Origin: an uncultured Lachnospiraceae bacterium
Lineage (GTDB): Bacteria; Bacillota; Clostridia; Lachnospirales; Lachnospiraceae
Length of the DNA stretch: 64,000 nt
Direction: 5' to 3'
Assembly (NCBI GenBank): GCA_947382415.1
Contig: CANCYO010000010.1
Location: forward strand, 1-64,000
How positions within the stretch are numbered: the first letter of the stretch is position 1; the number at the start of each line of letters is the position of its first letter. The notes beneath the pieces were generated by a model. It was not told where the DNA came from. It saw only the letters and a list, made by a program, of their open reading frames with translations, and ran no database searches. Below are positions 50,069 to 57,749 of the stretch, piece by piece. A program made the translations under genes and the position numbers.

Positions 50069-51694
50069 ATGAAGATATATAGCGGAAAAAGCGTATATGG
50101 CGGTATCGCTATCGGCAGGATTCACGTCCTTAAAAAATGTGAGAGTCCGGTGAGACGTAAAAAAATCGACGATCCCGATAAGGAGCTGGAGCGGTATGAG
50201 CAGGCGAAGGCGGAGGCTGCCGCCCGGCTTCGGAGTCTGTACCACAGGGCCATTAAAGAGGTAGGTGCGGAAAATGCAGCCATCTTTGAGATTCATCAGA
50301 TGCTGCTGGAGGACGGGGACTATAATGAATCAGTGGAACATATTGTCCGCACTCAGCAGGTGAATGCCGAGTATGCGGTGGCTTCCACCAGGGACAGTTT
50401 TGCCGCAAGGTTTGCCGGAATGGAAGACGATTACATGCGGGAGAGGGCGGCGGATGTGAAAGATATCTCTGAGCGGCTGTTGGCTGTTTTAACCGGAGAC
50501 AGTACCGGGACAGTACAGATAGAGGAGCCGGTGATCATCGCCGCGGATGATCTGACTCCCTCTGAGACCGTGCAGCTTGACAAGGACAAGGTGCTCTCCT
50601 TTGTGACGGTGCATGGCTCCACCAATTCCCACACGGCAATTCTGGCCAGAACCATGGGGATTCCCGCCCTGATCGGTGTCAATGTCCCGCTGGAAGAGAT
50701 CGATGGGAAGCTTGGGATTGTGGACGGCATGGAGGGGCGGTTTTATGTGGAGCCCGATGAGAAATTGCTGGCGCTGATGCGGGAGAAACAGCAGGCCGAA
50801 TCTGCTCGAAAGGAGATGCTTGAATCTCTCAAGGGTAAGGAAAATGTGACCCTTGACGGTCGAAAAGTGATGCTGTATGCGAATATTGGAAATGTAGAGG
50901 ATTTGCCTGGGGCGCTGCAGAACGACGCGGAGGGCATCGGTTTGTTCCGCAGTGAGTTCCTCTATCTGGAGAGCGATGATTTTCCTACGGAGGAAGAGCA
51001 GTTTCAGGTGTATAAGACCGTGGCGGAGACTATGGCGGGCAGATGTGCGGTTATTCGCACCATGGATATCGGAGCGGACAAAAAATGTGATTACTTTGGT
51101 CTGGAGGCGGAGGAAAATCCGGCACTGGGCTATCGCGGAATCCGCATCTGTCTGACGCGGCCGGATGTGTTTAAGACACAGCTTCGGGCGCTGTTTCGCG
51201 CAAGTGCCTTCGGAAAGCTTGCCATTATGTACCCCATGATCATCAGCGTGGAGGAGGTCAGGCGCATACAGGAGCTTGTGGCGGAGGTCAAAGAGGAGCT
51301 GACGGCGAGCCGGACGTCCTTTGGCGAGCCGGAGCAGGGCATCATGATCGAGACTCCCGCGGCGGTGATGATCAGCGGGGAACTAGCGAAGGAAGTGGAC
51401 TTTTTCAGTATCGGTACCAACGATCTGATCCAGTATACGCTTGCCGCCGACAGGCAGAATCCCCGGATGGACGCTTTTTTCGATGCTCACCATCCGGCGG
51501 TGCTGCGCATGATCTCCATAGTAGTGGAAAATGCTCACCGGGAAGGAATCCGGGTGGGAATCTGCGGTGAACTGGGGGCGGACATGGAGCTTACGGAGGA
51601 GTTTTTGCGCATGGGCGTGGATGAACTGTCTGTTGCGCCCGATTATATTCTGCCCCTCCGCAGGAGAATACGGGAGATTAATCTGGAGGCATAA
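50069..51694 (+). CDS. ptsI: PTS enzyme I
   Basis: 541 residues, slightly shorter than the usual 570. The phosphorylated His188 is in HGSTNSHTAILAR. The PEP-binding barrel shows RTMDIGADK, FFSIGTNDLIQYT and the catalytic Cys region VGICGELGAD. Transfers phosphate from PEP to HPr. ATG 50069 matches the family start (MKIYSGKSVYGGIAIG); ATG 50054 is an alternative. Pairs with fruK in one operon; no HPr gene follows. Confidence 0.94.
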   Translation: MKIYSGKSVYGGIAIGRIHVLKKCESPVRRKKIDDPDKELERYEQAKAEAAARLRSLYHRAIKEVGAENAAIFEIHQMLLEDGDYNESVEHIVRTQQVNAEYAVASTRDSFAARFAGMEDDYMRERAADVKDISERLLAVLTGDSTGTVQIEEPVIIAADDLTPSETVQLDKDKVLSFVTVHGSTNSHTAILARTMGIPALIGVNVPLEEIDGKLGIVDGMEGRFYVEPDEKLLALMREKQQAESARKEMLESLKGKENVTLDGRKVMLYANIGNVEDLPGALQNDAEGIGLFRSEFLYLESDDFPTEEEQFQVYKTVAETMAGRCAVIRTMDIGADKKCDYFGLEAEENPALGYRGIRICLTRPDVFKTQLRALFRASAFGKLAIMYPMIISVEEVRRIQELVAEVKEELTASRTSFGEPEQGIMIETPAAVMISGELAKEVDFFSIGTNDLIQYTLAADRQNPRMDAFFDAHHPAVLRMISIVVENAHREGIRVGICGELGADMELTEEFLRMGVDELSVAPDYILPLRRRIREINLEA

Positions 51695-51703
51695 TATTTC
51701 CCG

Positions 51704-53647
51704 TCACAGCCCTTTTGCATCCTTTAGCGCGATACCGTTTTCACCCAGAGGGATAGCGTGATCCAAGCCCACAAATTTTCCGTTTTCCTGCCAGAGCACT
51801 TCTTTGACAAAGTTATATTTCTCATTGTCCCAGGTGGTGAAATCATCCAACAGCAGTCCTCCTGTGTCGCCGGAGTTGGCATTGAGACACCAGAAGGTGT
51901 GGTGCAGATGATATTCAGAGATCAATTGTCTCATATAAGTCATCCAGGTCAGATTCGGTTCCCGCATGAATCCGCCCCACTCGCCGATCAAAAGAGGTGC
52001 GGTTCCCTGATCATGAATATAGAGCCAGTTGTCATACCAGCAGTCTTTCATGAGGCTGTCATAATTGTAGTCCTTCTCAAACCAGGGCTGGGCATAGACC
52101 GTGGGGCCGTAATCGTGGGGAGAATACACCAATTTGTTCTGATACTTACCCAGATCGATGGGATAGTCCGCCACCGCTCTCAGATTGCCGCCCCACCAGT
52201 TAAAGTAATAATCGTCGGAATTGGTGGAGGAGTAATCGCCTCCTTTTTTGATGGGATATATTTCAGTGCCCTCCACAAGGATCAGCACATTGGGATTTTT
52301 GGCCAGCACTCTGGCCGCTGCGGTCTCAGCCGCATATTTCCAGTTGTTTGCGTCTTTGGAATTGTTCCAGATGGCGGCGTTTTGCCCTTCGTTCGGTTTG
52401 CCGTGGGGTTCGTTTTTCAGATCATAGCCGATGATGGTGTCGTTGTCTTTGTAGCGCTCAGCTATCCACTCCAGTGCGGCATAGTAGTCGTCCACCGATA
52501 CCCGGTCTGTGTACCAGAGATTGACATTGTGGCCGGAGGCATTGGTCTCCGCGCTGTGGATATCGGGTATGACCTTGATGCCGTTCTCCTCTGCCAGCAC
52601 CAGGAAATAATCGAAAATCTCAAGGGAGTTCATGGCGTTCAACTCTTCGTTATAGGCATTGTTGTAATTGGCTTTGGGGTATTCTCCCGCGGCCCACTGG
52701 TTGATGAGCTCCGCGGACATGGGAACGCGGATGAGATTAAAGCCGTGGTCGGCAATGCCCTTCACCGTGGGAACCAGCTGGCTGTTCCAGAGGCCGTCGA
52801 AGGTGTTGGTTCCGGTGTTGTAGCCAAACCAGTTGACGCCGGTGAGCCATACCTGCCTGCCGTCCTTGTCCACAATTTTGTTACCGTCCGTAAAGAGCCA
52901 GTCGTCGCCCTGAACGGCTGTGTCAGAGCGCTTTAACAGTGCGTCCACATCTACGGTCCGGCCCTGATTTTGGCCGTTTAGATTATTCTGGCCGTTTTGA
53001 CCGTTAGCCTGTGCATTCCGGTTCACGATTCCCTTCTCAACGGTGCACCGGCCGCCGTTTAAGGTGGCGGAGACGATGTTGAAATCGGTGCCGGTTCCCA
53101 TGTTACAGCCGAGCACGACGCTGGCTCCGGGGGCTATCGTTTTGTTGTATTCGGCGTTGGATATGGTCACATAATCCTCGTGGACGGACCAGGTTCCGTC
53201 CCACCCCTGGGCGGATACGAGCTGGTCTACCTTGAGAACCAGATTCCAGCCTTCCACGGCCGTGTCAGAGCCGTTGGTCAGACTCAGCTCCAGAGAGCAG
53301 AGTCTGGTGTCTCCGTCAGTCCAGCTGTTTCCCGTAGAATAAGTGACCGTGAAGGCATCGTCGTCTGCGGGTGTGCCATTTTGACCGGATGTGGCGGCCG
53401 CGGCAGATGTATCTTCCCCCACGGGAATGCCGGGATTGTGATTGTCTGTCTGCGCCGGTTGTGTTCTCTGAGATTGCGTGGAATCCGTCCCGGTTTCCAA
53501 AGAGGCCCGAAGCAGCCTGTTGTTCTCTGAGATCACAGCGATCAGGCCTATGAGCAGTCCTGCCAGGATCACACATGCCGCTCCGATCAGAAGCGATTGC
53601 TTATTCAGGGGCGTTTTATCCGAGGGGGCTTTCTTTTGAGCGTCCAT
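51704..53647 (-). CDS. Membrane-anchored GH5 cellulase with carbohydrate-binding module
   Basis: 647 residues. One transmembrane anchor (about 19-41), a Ser/Thr/Gln-rich outer linker, then a beta-sandwich of CBM2 character (FTVTYSTGNSWTDGDTRLC, GWNLVLKVD, near residues 98-205) and a Gln/Asn-Gly linker. The GH5 barrel starts near residue 240 (VWLTGVNWFGYNTGTN), with the acid/base in YDLKNEPHG (near 412) and the nucleophile in LIGEWGG (near 558). Acts on beta-glucans outside the cell while tethered to the membrane. The gene is convergent with ptsI and divergent from the transglutaminase gene. Confidence 0.93.
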   Translation of the reverse strand: MDAQKKAPSDKTPLNKQSLLIGAACVILAGLLIGLIAVISENNRLLRASLETGTDSTQSQRTQPAQTDNHNPGIPVGEDTSAAAATSGQNGTPADDDAFTVTYSTGNSWTDGDTRLCSLELSLTNGSDTAVEGWNLVLKVDQLVSAQGWDGTWSVHEDYVTISNAEYNKTIAPGASVVLGCNMGTGTDFNIVSATLNGGRCTVEKGIVNRNAQANGQNGQNNLNGQNQGRTVDVDALLKRSDTAVQGDDWLFTDGNKIVDKDGRQVWLTGVNWFGYNTGTNTFDGLWNSQLVPTVKGIADHGFNLIRVPMSAELINQWAAGEYPKANYNNAYNEELNAMNSLEIFDYFLVLAEENGIKVIPDIHSAETNASGHNVNLWYTDRVSVDDYYAALEWIAERYKDNDTIIGYDLKNEPHGKPNEGQNAAIWNNSKDANNWKYAAETAAARVLAKNPNVLILVEGTEIYPIKKGGDYSSTNSDDYYFNWWGGNLRAVADYPIDLGKYQNKLVYSPHDYGPTVYAQPWFEKDYNYDSLMKDCWYDNWLYIHDQGTAPLLIGEWGGFMREPNLTWMTYMRQLISEYHLHHTFWCLNANSGDTGGLLLDDFTTWDNEKYNFVKEVLWQENGKFVGLDHAIPLGENGIALKDAKGL

Positions 53648-53663
53648 AATGTTTCCTTTCGAA

Positions 53664-53717
53664 TTGAATGCATTTGTAATTTTTGAATAAATTTATAATT
53701 TGAATTCATTTATATTC
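53664..53717. repeat. Imperfect 19-nt AT-rich repeats upstream of the GH5 gene
   Basis: TTGAATGCATTTGTAATTT, TTGAATAAATTTATAATTT and a partial third copy (TGAATTCATTTATATT) lie in the 5' leader of the GH5 gene. Confidence 0.55.
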
Positions 53718-53724
53718 TGCAGAA

Positions 53725-53753
53725 AGCATAGCATGAAATACCGTAAAAAGCAA
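53725..53753 (-). promoter_or_regulatory. Promoter of the GH5 gene
   Basis: On the minus strand TTGCTT (53748-53753), 17-nt spacer, TATGCT (53725-53730). The -35 box touches the first 14-nt repeat. Confidence 0.5.
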
Positions 53754-53791
53754 TAAACCTCAGCCAATAAACCTCAGCCAATAAACCTCAG
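53751..53791. repeat. Three 14-nt tandem repeats between two divergent promoters
   Basis: CAATAAACCTCAGC twice and a third copy with the last base missing or changed. It lies between the GH5 promoter and the transglutaminase-gene promoter, so it could act as a shared operator. Confidence 0.9.
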
Positions 53792-53813
53792 ATCGCTCAG
53801 ATGGAATAGTTAC

Positions 53814-53841
53814 TTGAAATATGTGTGAAATGATGTATAAT
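53814..53841 (+). promoter_or_regulatory. Promoter placed directly at the transglutaminase start codon
   Basis: TTGAAA (53814-53819), 16-nt spacer, perfect TATAAT (53836-53841). Transcription would begin at about 53848, which is the A of the ATG. Confidence 0.7.
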
Positions 53842-53847
53842 GGAGAC

Positions 53848-55425
53848 ATGAAACTACTGAAGAAACTTTTTTATGCAATCATATTTTTAATCATGTTCTG
53901 CTGTGCCGGAGTTCTGTTTCTGGCGCTGTCACCGGATCTGACGCAGAAAATTTCCACCGTGCTCTATGGGGAGGAAGGGCCTGAGGCATACATGAGAAAG
54001 CAGGCGTCTGCCGGGGATGGCGAAGGAGTAAACAGGCTGGACGGCGCGGTTGTTCCCGGGAATGATTCCGGTGTTGCGGAGGGTGTGCTGGCCTCTGAGG
54101 GCAGCGCGGGCTATGTTGCGCCTTTGCGGGGGTCATTAAAGCTTCCGGATCAGGTCAGCGGCAAGAACGGCTACGAGCCTGTAAACGGGGACGGTGAGGA
54201 GCTGGGAGACGATCAGGCGGATGCTCTGGGCACACAGCTTGGAGCCGGGGTTACGGGGGATGGACTCAGCTTTGACGCCCGTTTCTATCCTTATTACCAC
54301 ATGCTCAATGACAGGATGCAGCATCTTTACCGCCAGATTTATGCCAATGCGCTGGAGCTGAATACTTCGTTTGCGCCGGTGGAGCAGGTGAACACGGCCC
54401 AGTTAAAAAATGTCTTCGAGGCGGTATGCAATGACCATCCTGAGATATTCTGGCTGGAGCCCGCATATGCATGCAAGTACCGCTCTGACGATATCTGTGT
54501 GGAAATGACGCTGCGCTATAACAGGACGGCGCAGAATCTGGAGCAGTCTAAGGCGGAGTTTACGGCGGAAGCTGAAAAGATACTGGTCAGGGCTCGTTCG
54601 TTTGGCGACGACAGGGAAAAGGAAGAATATGTGCACGACGCGCTGCTGGAGAAGGCGGATTATGCTGTCTCTGCGGCCATGAATCAGAGCGCTTACAGCG
54701 CCTTGGTGAACGGGGATACCGTCTGCGCGGGGTATTCCAAGGCATTTCAGTATCTGTTGCGTGAACTGGGGATTCCCTGTTATTACTGCACGGGTTATTC
54801 CGGACAGGATCATGCATGGAATATCGTGGCGGTGGACGGCGAGTACCGCAATGTGGACGTCACATGGGACGACACGGATCCTTCCACTTATGATTATTAC
54901 AACAAGACGGATGCGGACTTCGTTGGCACACATGTGCGCACGGGTCTGAGCATCTATCTTCCCGCCTGCGGTCAGGGCTACAGCGGGGAAGACGGCAGTT
55001 CCGTGCCGGGGAATGGCACTGTGGCAGGCATCACCTTAAATCCCGAGCCTCAGGAGCCCTTGACCTGGGAGCCCGGAGCCGGGCTGGGCAGCCGCAATAA
55101 AGTGACTGTGTCCGGCGGCGACACCTGCGATCTGGGGGCGGCAGGCCTTACGGCGGGAATGGTCGAGAGTTCCATGAAGGAATATTACGAGGACTGTCTG
55201 GAGCAGATGGTGGATCAGGGCAGCGGACAAAAGGCTTTCGACAATATTGTGCCCAAGTATGTGCTGCGGGAAGTGGAGAAGGCATATGGGACGGGGGCAT
55301 ATCAGAAGGGATATGTGGAGGAAGGCCTTGAGAAGCTTAAGCTGAAGAATTTTGCGATTCAGATTCAGGTGGAAGAATTAGGCGGCAATTATTACCGCCT
55401 GTACCACAATATTTATACCTGGTAA
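53848..55425 (+). CDS. Secreted or membrane-anchored transglutaminase-like protein
   Basis: 525 residues. An N-terminal hydrophobic segment (about 8-28) acts as anchor or signal. A low-complexity outer region follows, then a transglutaminase-like domain with the triad in order: Cys in DTVCAGYSKAFQYLL, His in GQDHAWNIV and Asp in RNVDVTWDD (near residues 295, 330 and 345). Such domains in Clostridia are thought to act as peptidases or cross-linkers on the cell wall. ATG 53848 is preferred because the TATAAT lies inside the longer frame from 53821; its ribosome site is poor. Confidence 0.85.
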   Translation: MKLLKKLFYAIIFLIMFCCAGVLFLALSPDLTQKISTVLYGEEGPEAYMRKQASAGDGEGVNRLDGAVVPGNDSGVAEGVLASEGSAGYVAPLRGSLKLPDQVSGKNGYEPVNGDGEELGDDQADALGTQLGAGVTGDGLSFDARFYPYYHMLNDRMQHLYRQIYANALELNTSFAPVEQVNTAQLKNVFEAVCNDHPEIFWLEPAYACKYRSDDICVEMTLRYNRTAQNLEQSKAEFTAEAEKILVRARSFGDDREKEEYVHDALLEKADYAVSAAMNQSAYSALVNGDTVCAGYSKAFQYLLRELGIPCYYCTGYSGQDHAWNIVAVDGEYRNVDVTWDDTDPSTYDYYNKTDADFVGTHVRTGLSIYLPACGQGYSGEDGSSVPGNGTVAGITLNPEPQEPLTWEPGAGLGSRNKVTVSGGDTCDLGAAGLTAGMVESSMKEYYEDCLEQMVDQGSGQKAFDNIVPKYVLREVEKAYGTGAYQKGYVEEGLEKLKLKNFAIQIQVEELGGNYYRLYHNIYTW

Positions 55426-55437
55426 AAATTTATTTTC

Positions 55438-55472
55438 TGAAAGAGATACAAATTAAAAAGAGATACAAAGTA
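55438..55472. repeat. 17-nt tandem duplication in a convergent intergenic gap
   Basis: Two near-identical copies built on AAAGAGATACAAA between the transglutaminase stop and the regulator stop; no terminator seen there. Confidence 0.7.
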
Positions 55473-55488
55473 AATGGAAGTGGGGCAA

Positions 55489-55854
55489 TCATTGGACGCC
55501 GATATGTCTTTTGATTGCCTCAAAGCTTTCCTTGCTGATGTCATGCTCGATGCGGCAGGCATCCTCGGTGGCCACAGTTTTGTCAACGCCCAGGGCTATC
55601 AGCCAGGAGGAGAGCAGCTCGTGGCGCTCATAGATCATCTCGGCGATCTCCCTGCCGGATTCCGTAAGATAAATAAAACCTTCTCTGGTCACAGTGATGT
55701 GATTGGCCTCGCGCAGATTTTTCATGGCTACGCTGACGCTTGATTTTTTAAAACCCAGTTCTGCGGCGATATCCACGGAGCGGACCACGGGATTTCGCCT
55801 GCTGAGCACCAGTATGGTTTCCAGATAATTTTCTGCGGATTCGTTTGTCTTCAT
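55489..55854 (-). CDS. DtxR/MntR-family metal-dependent repressor, iron-like site
   Basis: 121 residues: winged helix (DIAAELGFKKSSVSVAMKNL as recognition region) plus the dimerisation and metal domain; no SH3 domain. Metal ligands: His78 in ERHELL, Cys100-x-x-Glu103-His104 in ACRIEHDIS, Glu12, and Asn9 where MntR has Asp. Cysteine at the position of MntR Glu99 is the DtxR/IdeR arrangement, which favours iron. The gene is 1.7 kb from a FeoB-associated peptide gene whose promoter overlaps a dyad. Minus-strand ribosome site GAAAGGT before the ATG. Confidence 0.88.
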   Translation of the reverse strand: MKTNESAENYLETILVLSRRNPVVRSVDIAAELGFKKSSVSVAMKNLREANHITVTREGFIYLTESGREIAEMIYERHELLSSWLIALGVDKTVATEDACRIEHDISKESFEAIKRHIGVQ

Positions 55855-55861
55855 GATTTTG

Positions 55862-55922
55862 ACCTTTCTTTATTTTAACCTTTCTTTATTTACAACCAAT
55901 ATTAATTTACAACCAATGTTTT
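55862..55922. repeat. Two adjacent tandem duplications in the regulator leader and promoter
   Basis: ACCTTTCTTTATTTTA is doubled at 55862-55892, and TTTACAACCAATATTAA is doubled at 55889-55922. On the minus strand the first pair duplicates the ribosome site; the second gives two ATTGGTTGTAAAT direct repeats near a possible TTGAAA-16-TAATAT promoter. Confidence 0.7.
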
Positions 55923-56081
55923 TCAATCGTTATAATTGATTAGTATAGCACATTCATAGAGTTGCGGCAAATTAATTTGCGATTAACTTTACCTGCATGG
56001 CTTTATCTGCACTCAACCAAATAAATATTGCAATTATCCTTTTTTTATTTAAAATAAGATTAAGAAGAGGAGTTGATCAAT

Positions 56082-57005
56082 ATGGAAAAAGCAGATTTTA
56101 TCAGATTGTTTCAGAATGCAGCGCCGGGATCGGAAGAGGTAAAGCTTACGGAGGAGCACTTTTTTGAGGAGCTGCCGGACGGGCGCAGAAAGGAACTCAT
56201 TCAGAACGTATCTGTGCCGGGACTGTATCCATATCTTTTGGACGGAAAGGCCAGGGGGGCAGTCATCATCATTCCGGGCGGCAACTTTAAACGGCTGGTC
56301 ATGAACTTTGAGGGCAGTGAAATTGCCCGCTGGTTTCAGTCGATAGGCTATACGGCGTTTGTTTTGAAGCCAAGGCTTCCGCTGCGTCCCACGGCGGATG
56401 GCCTCAACCTGTCGCCACACAAGAATCTGCAAAACATAACGCTTGCGGATGCGCAGAGAGCAGTCCGGATTGTTCGTCAGAATGCGGATAAATGGGGATA
56501 TCCTTCCGATAAGATCGGTGTTGTGGGATTTTCTGCGGGAGGCTATTTTGCGTCGATGGCAGCGACGTGTTTTGATAAAGCGGTTTATGATAAAACGGAC
56601 GATACGGACGATATTTCTGCGAGACCGGATTTCTGTGTTCTGGGCTATCCTGTGATCAACCTGGCGGCACAGCAGATTGCACGTGAAAACAGGCTGCAGA
56701 TCAGGGGAGAGGAGACGAATGAACAACTGCAGGAGTGGCTTTTGAAAAAAGTGCTGTTAGAGGAATACAGTACAGATCAGTTTGTAACGGAAAATATGCC
56801 TCCCGTGTTTGTGTTTGAGACAGACGATGACACGGGAACAGCCGCAGAGAACAGCGTTTCGTTTTATATGGCGGCAAGACGGGCGAAAGTTCCTGCGGAG
56901 CTTCATCTGTTTAAGAGCGGCGGCCATGGATTTGGGCTGGGGGATCATCTTCCTTTGGTGCGGGAATGGAAAAGGCTCTGCGAAAACTGGCTGGAAACGA
57001 TATAA
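56082..57005 (+). CDS. Alpha/beta hydrolase, acetyl-esterase type
   Basis: 307 residues, no signal peptide. The oxyanion loop is IIIPGGNFKRL (near residue 66), the nucleophile GFSAGGYFAS (Ser near 154), the acid region ETDDDTG and the His in SGGHGFGLG (near 290). This is the BD-FAE/acetyl-xylan-esterase-like group. GAGGAG lies nine bases before ATG 56082; TTG 56073 is unlikely. It may deacetylate sugars released by the cell's glycosidases. Confidence 0.88.
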   Translation: MEKADFIRLFQNAAPGSEEVKLTEEHFFEELPDGRRKELIQNVSVPGLYPYLLDGKARGAVIIIPGGNFKRLVMNFEGSEIARWFQSIGYTAFVLKPRLPLRPTADGLNLSPHKNLQNITLADAQRAVRIVRQNADKWGYPSDKIGVVGFSAGGYFASMAATCFDKAVYDKTDDTDDISARPDFCVLGYPVINLAAQQIARENRLQIRGEETNEQLQEWLLKKVLLEEYSTDQFVTENMPPVFVFETDDDTGTAAENSVSFYMAARRAKVPAELHLFKSGGHGFGLGDHLPLVREWKRLCENWLETI

Positions 57006-57061
57006 AAGAGAGCGCGAAAGTATAATTTTGATTGATATTCCACAATTCAGGAGGATTGCAT

Positions 57062-57475
57062 ATGGGAAGATACCATCATATGGAAACAGAACAGGAGGAG
57101 AGAAGCTTTGATGCCAGAATCTGGTGGACGCTTTGGATCGTCGCCCTGCTGGTGCTGGCCTACACCGTTTATCACCACAGCCACTCCTTTAATCTTGTAC
57201 ATAATGGAAACTGCATTGAGGCCGAATACTATGTGTACAATGGACAGGAGATGGCCCGTTACTACGACGAGAACGATCGTTACTACGCTTTTAATCTGAG
57301 CGGTCTTGATCCGATCCATGAGGAGAATACTGTCAAACTCTATTATAAAGATAATCTGCGGCTGGCAGAACCCCGCAGGGATCCCAAAATATGGATATAT
57401 TCCTATTTGGGCTTCGGCGCAGGTTTCGCTTTCTGCTCATACAAATTAATAAAAATTTATCGAAAAAAATATTGA
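57062..57475 (+). CDS. Small membrane protein of unknown function
   Basis: 137 residues with two membrane helices (about 24-42 and 112-128) and a 70-residue loop between them (YYVYNGQEMARYYDENDRYY) that would face outside. CAGGAGG precedes ATG 57062. I do not recognise a family. Confidence 0.7.
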   Translation: MGRYHHMETEQEERSFDARIWWTLWIVALLVLAYTVYHHSHSFNLVHNGNCIEAEYYVYNGQEMARYYDENDRYYAFNLSGLDPIHEENTVKLYYKDNLRLAEPRRDPKIWIYSYLGFGAGFAFCSYKLIKIYRKKY

Positions 57476-57513
57476 TACTGTTTTGATGTTTATGGCGAAT
57501 CCTATATCGGTTC

Positions 57514-57545
57514 TTGACATTTGCCAGAGGTTAGTTTATACTAAC
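57514..57545 (+). promoter_or_regulatory. Promoter and overlapping dyad of the FeoB-associated gene
   Basis: TTGACA (57514-57519), 17-nt spacer, TATACT (57537-57542). The -10 box lies inside GTTAG-TTTATA-CTAAC (57530-57545), a dyad resembling DtxR/IdeR iron boxes, so a bound repressor would block the polymerase. Confidence 0.65.
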
Positions 57546-57566
57546 TACAGTGAAGGAGGTATGGGC

Positions 57567-57722
57567 ATGAACATCGGAACGGTAGTTGTGTTAGTACTGT
57601 TATGCGTTGTGGTAGGGCTGATCATCAGAAAGATGATACGGGACAAAAGGAGCGGCAAGTCCCTGCAGTGCGGTATGGATTGTCAGCACTGCGGCGGGCA
57701 TTGCGGGCACAGGAATGAGTAA
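57567..57722 (+). CDS. FeoB-associated Cys-rich membrane peptide
   Basis: 51 residues. One membrane helix (residues 4-20), a basic stretch and a cysteine-rich tail (CGMDCQHCGGHC). Normally encoded next to the ferrous-iron transporter FeoB; here no feoA or feoB is in the window. ATG 57567 lies seven bases after AAGGAGGT; 57561 is too close. Confidence 0.85.
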   Translation: MNIGTVVVLVLLCVVVGLIIRKMIRDKRSGKSLQCGMDCQHCGGHCGHRNE

Positions 57723-57749
57723 TATGCGGAAGTAGCATAAAGGATTGTA

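Noticed and set aside
51758..52936. A 392-codon open frame on the plus strand
   Set aside because: It lies opposite the GH5 cellulase, whose catalytic motifs are intact. The Val/Ile/Gly-rich translation is a codon-bias shadow.
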